Shown here piece after piece: positions 61,549 to 64,000 of a stretch of DNA of 64,000 bases (its first letter is position 1; the number at the start of each line of letters is the position of its first letter). The stretch comes from Mucilaginibacter sp. L3T2-6 (GTDB lineage Bacteria > Bacteroidota > Bacteroidia > Sphingobacteriales > Sphingobacteriaceae). Below the pieces are notes generated by a model, which saw only the letters and a list, made by a program, of their open reading frames with translations, was not told the origin of the DNA and searched no databases. The position numbers were made by a program, and so were the translations under genes. The stretch is taken from NCBI RefSeq assembly GCF_030519355.1, contig NZ_JAUMKC010000014.1:84058-148057 (forward strand). The letters are read 5' to 3'.

Positions 61549-63057
61549 ATGAGCACAAAATCAGAACCCACCATATTCATCATTTTTGGTGGTACCGGCG
61601 ACTTGAACTCCCGGAAAATTGCCCCGGCACTTTACAACCTGTTTTTAGACGGCTGGCTGCCAAAGCAGTTCTCAATTATCGGCACAGGCCGCACCAAGCT
61701 TGACGACGAACAGTTCAGGAATAACCTGCACAGCGATATCAACCAGTTTTCGCGCAGCGGCAAGGCCGACGAGAAAAAATGGGCCGAGTTTGCAGCCAAT
61801 ATCCATTACCAGGTATCGGACGCTACCGATGCAGAAACCTACAAAGAATTTGGCAAGCGTATCGATAAGCACAACGCGGAGTGGAAAACTAAAGCCAACG
61901 TGATTTTTTACCTGGCTGTAGCGCCAAATTTCTTCCCGATCATCGCCTCAAATATTTCGAAAGCCAAACTGGCGGAAGATAAAGACCGGGTGCGCATTAT
62001 TATCGAAAAGCCATTTGGACACGACCTGGAAACAGCAAAAGAACTGAACCAGCTACTTGCCGGAATATTCGACGAATGCCAGATTTACCGTATTGACCAT
62101 TACCTGGGTAAGGAAACGGTGCAGAACATTATGGCCTTCCGCTTCGCCAACTCCATCATGGAGCCGCTTTGGAACCGTAATTACATCGAACATGTACAAA
62201 TATCTGTTACTGAACAATTAGGAGTGGAGGAGCGCGGCGATTACTATGACGGATCGGGGGCTATGCGAGATATGATACAGAACCACCTGCTGCAGTTGCT
62301 TTGCCACATAGCCATGGAGCCGCCTGTTAGCTTTAATGCCGACGAAGTACGCGACCGTAAAGTTGACGTATTACGGGCAATGAGGAAGTTTACACCGGAA
62401 GATGTGCGCAACTCGGCCGTAAGAGGCCAATACGGCAGCGGCTGGATGAAGGGCAAGGAAGTGCCTGGCTACCGCGATGAGCCAAAAGTAAGCCCTGAAT
62501 CAAACACAGAAACATTTGCAGCCATTAAATTTTTTGTAGATAACTGGCGCTGGCAGGGCGTTCCGTTTTATGTACGTACCGGCAAACGGATGCATCAGTC
62601 GTCATCAGTAATAACCATCCAGTTTAAGGATGTGCCTCACCTGATATTCCCTACCGAAGCCGCCGAAAGCTGGCAGCAAAACAGGCTGATTATCAGCATA
62701 CAGCCAGAAATGAGTATTCGCTTACAGGTACAGGCTAAACGTCCGGGCATCGATATGGTGTTAAATGCCGTCGATATGGTATTCGACTATAAAGGCACTT
62801 ATGCCACACCGGCGCCAGAAGCTTATGAAACACTGATACTGGATACGATGCTGGGCGACCAAACCCTGTTTATGCGTGGCGATCAGGTTGAAGCGGCATG
62901 GGAACTGGTGATGCCGATACTGAACACCTGGCAAAATAAAAAGAGTCTGAATTTCCCGAATTATTCCGCCGACTCATGGGGACCAGAATCCGCCGAGGCT
63001 TTGATCGCCCGCGATGGATTTAACTGGTTTACCCTTCCGGTGAATGGGAAGAAATGA
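61549..63057 (+). CDS. zwf: Glucose-6-phosphate 1-dehydrogenase
   Basis: A 502-residue enzyme oxidising glucose 6-phosphate to the lactone. The nucleotide loop reads FGGTGDLNSRKIAPALYNLF, the substrate site is RIDHYLGKETVQNIMAFRFAN near 185 with the conserved Lys and His, and EKPFGHDLETA and VRTGKRM follow. The length is usual for bacterial Zwf. It is 35 bases after gnd and 122 bases before pgl, a gap filled by a palindromic repeat. Feeding by the upstream glucokinase is implied. Confidence 0.95.
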   Translation: MSTKSEPTIFIIFGGTGDLNSRKIAPALYNLFLDGWLPKQFSIIGTGRTKLDDEQFRNNLHSDINQFSRSGKADEKKWAEFAANIHYQVSDATDAETYKEFGKRIDKHNAEWKTKANVIFYLAVAPNFFPIIASNISKAKLAEDKDRVRIIIEKPFGHDLETAKELNQLLAGIFDECQIYRIDHYLGKETVQNIMAFRFANSIMEPLWNRNYIEHVQISVTEQLGVEERGDYYDGSGAMRDMIQNHLLQLLCHIAMEPPVSFNADEVRDRKVDVLRAMRKFTPEDVRNSAVRGQYGSGWMKGKEVPGYRDEPKVSPESNTETFAAIKFFVDNWRWQGVPFYVRTGKRMHQSSSVITIQFKDVPHLIFPTEAAESWQQNRLIISIQPEMSIRLQVQAKRPGIDMVLNAVDMVFDYKGTYATPAPEAYETLILDTMLGDQTLFMRGDQVEAAWELVMPILNTWQNKKSLNFPNYSADSWGPESAEALIARDGFNWFTLPVNGKK

Positions 63058-63177
63058 GTTAGTTGATTGGAGGTTAGTTATTTAGAGATTAGTCGAAAAT
63101 CCGGCTAAGGGCTGATATAACTAACCTCTCATCACTGATTAACTAATCTCTAATTAACTAATCAACTAATAGCTAAC
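63058..63177. repeat. Palindromic intergenic repeat, family with TTAGAGATTAG core, copy 2
   Basis: The left arm at 63058-63093 and the right arm at 63142-63177 are imperfect inverted repeats. Within them GAGGTTAGTTAT (63070-63081) has a perfect complement at 63117-63128. The TTAGAGATTAG core also appears in the tkt-rpiA gap, where it occurs as the other copy of this family. It occupies nearly the whole 122-base zwf-pgl gap. Confidence 0.65.
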
Positions 63178-63179
63178 AC

Positions 63180-63902
63180 ATGCTCAACGTTTTTGAAACA
63201 CCTGATCAAGTATTGCAGGCGCTTGCCGAATACTTTGTAATTATAGGCAACGAAGCCATTGCCAAGAACAAAAAGTTCTCAGTGGCTTTATCTGGCGGCA
63301 GTTCGCCAAAGAAATTATATGAACTGCTGGCGACAGAATTTCACGATAAGCTGGACTGGGAAAAGGTTTATTTCTTTTTTGGCGATGAGCGCTATGTTCC
63401 GCAGGACCATAAGGACAGCAATTACCTGATGGCCCGGAATGCGCTTTTTGCACCGTTGCTGATTGAGCCAGGCCATATTTTTGCGGTAGACACCAGCCTT
63501 GAGCCAAAGGAAGCCGCCAAAAAGTACCAGGAAGAAATTGAAGACTTTTTTGACGAAGACGAGCAAAGCTTTGATTTAATTTTACTCGGCCTGGGCGATA
63601 ACTCCCATACAGCATCACTGTTCCCTCATACGCCCGTATTGCACGACAGGCTGCCGGGTGTAAGCGATGTATGGCTGGAGGATCAGCAGGTTTATCGTAT
63701 CACCATGAATGCCCCGCTGATAAACGAAGCGCAAAATATCGCGTTCCTGGTTTACGGAGAAGGTAAAGCCGAAGCCGTTCATCATATATTGGAAGACGAC
63801 GAAGATATTGAAGAATATCCTGCACAGTTAATCGAGCCAATTGTTGGCAATATTCAATGGTTTTTAGACGAGGCGGCAGCAGCAAAAGTAAGGCACAGCT
63901 GA
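63180..63902 (+). CDS. pgl: 6-phosphogluconolactonase
   Basis: A 240-residue enzyme of the Pgl/DevB family, hydrolysing the lactone from Zwf before Gnd acts. The pattern SVALSGGSSPKKLYELLATE near 36-55, FFFGDERYVPQDHKDSNYLMARNALF near 75-100 and DLILLGLGDNSHTASLFPHTPVL near 134-156, with D-E-R-x-V-P and G-x-D-x-H-T-type motifs, is standard. It is the last gene of the cluster in the window. The final 98 bases (63903-64000) contain no gene. Confidence 0.95.
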   Translation: MLNVFETPDQVLQALAEYFVIIGNEAIAKNKKFSVALSGGSSPKKLYELLATEFHDKLDWEKVYFFFGDERYVPQDHKDSNYLMARNALFAPLLIEPGHIFAVDTSLEPKEAAKKYQEEIEDFFDEDEQSFDLILLGLGDNSHTASLFPHTPVLHDRLPGVSDVWLEDQQVYRITMNAPLINEAQNIAFLVYGEGKAEAVHHILEDDEDIEEYPAQLIEPIVGNIQWFLDEAAAAKVRHS

Positions 63903-64000
63903 AGCTGAGTTTCCTGTTTTTTTGGTAATGATGCCAAAAATAGTTGGTGGTAATAGGAAAAAAAAGTGCTAAATAGCGTATGCAGATATAAGGGGAATCG

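Overview
The window looks like a chromosomal segment of a Bacteroidota bacterium, most likely Sphingobacteriaceae and near Mucilaginibacter (the genus is an inference from gene content). Supporting signs are promoters of the TTTG / TAnnTTTG type, almost no Shine-Dalgarno sequences, a DUF2339/DUF3999 pair, a GldL-like small protein, an N-terminally extended cold-shock protein and Bacteroidota-type conjugation genes. No rRNA, CRISPR array, insertion sequence or prophage was seen.

Bases 1 to about 15,000 are the right-hand part of an integrative and conjugative element. It carries the C-terminal part of a giant helicase/methylase-family protein (broken by a one-base frameshift), a TraG-type coupling protein, an M23 peptidase, an ArdC-type antirestriction protein and a DUF4099/DUF3945-like protein. 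A tail of unrecognised cargo genes with their own promoters and terminators follows. The element ends with a 54-residue gene too short for routine calling and a large serine recombinase. The last codons of the recombinase lie inside a chromosomal tRNA-Glu(TTC) gene on the opposite strand, which marks the likely insertion site.

Bases 15,337 to 21,713 hold a compact six-gene operon: a DUF427 protein, an FAD disulfide oxidoreductase, an ABC ATPase, a fused permease/binding protein, EgtB and EgtD. I read this as a combined ergothioneine import and synthesis operon. The ABC pair has the EgtV/EgtU architecture. The binding domain of the fused protein is circularly permuted relative to OpuCC-type proteins, which is the most striking single observation in the window.

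Bases 21,960 to 54,204 are chromosomal housekeeping: glgA-glgC, an MBL-fold hydrolase, YbaB, a serine hydrolase, a TPR protein, a flavin reductase, a ligase-associated DEXH helicase with an in-frame repeat insertion, cold-shock proteins, a fatty-acid desaturase, two amidohydrolase-fold proteins, TrmB, an alkyltransferase-like protein, Tag, DNA polymerase I, a Uma2 nuclease, a GH78-like glycosidase and the DUF2339/DUF3999 pair.

Bases 54,522 to 63,902 form a sugar-phosphate cluster, all on the + strand: ROK glucokinase, tkt, rpiA, tal, a HAD phosphatase, gnd, zwf and pgl. This covers glucose phosphorylation and nearly all of both pentose phosphate branches; only rpe is absent here. Several intergenic spaces hold repeats: a 43-bp degenerate tandem array, two copies of a roughly 140-bp dispersed repeat, two palindromic elements of another family, and a REP-like hairpin.
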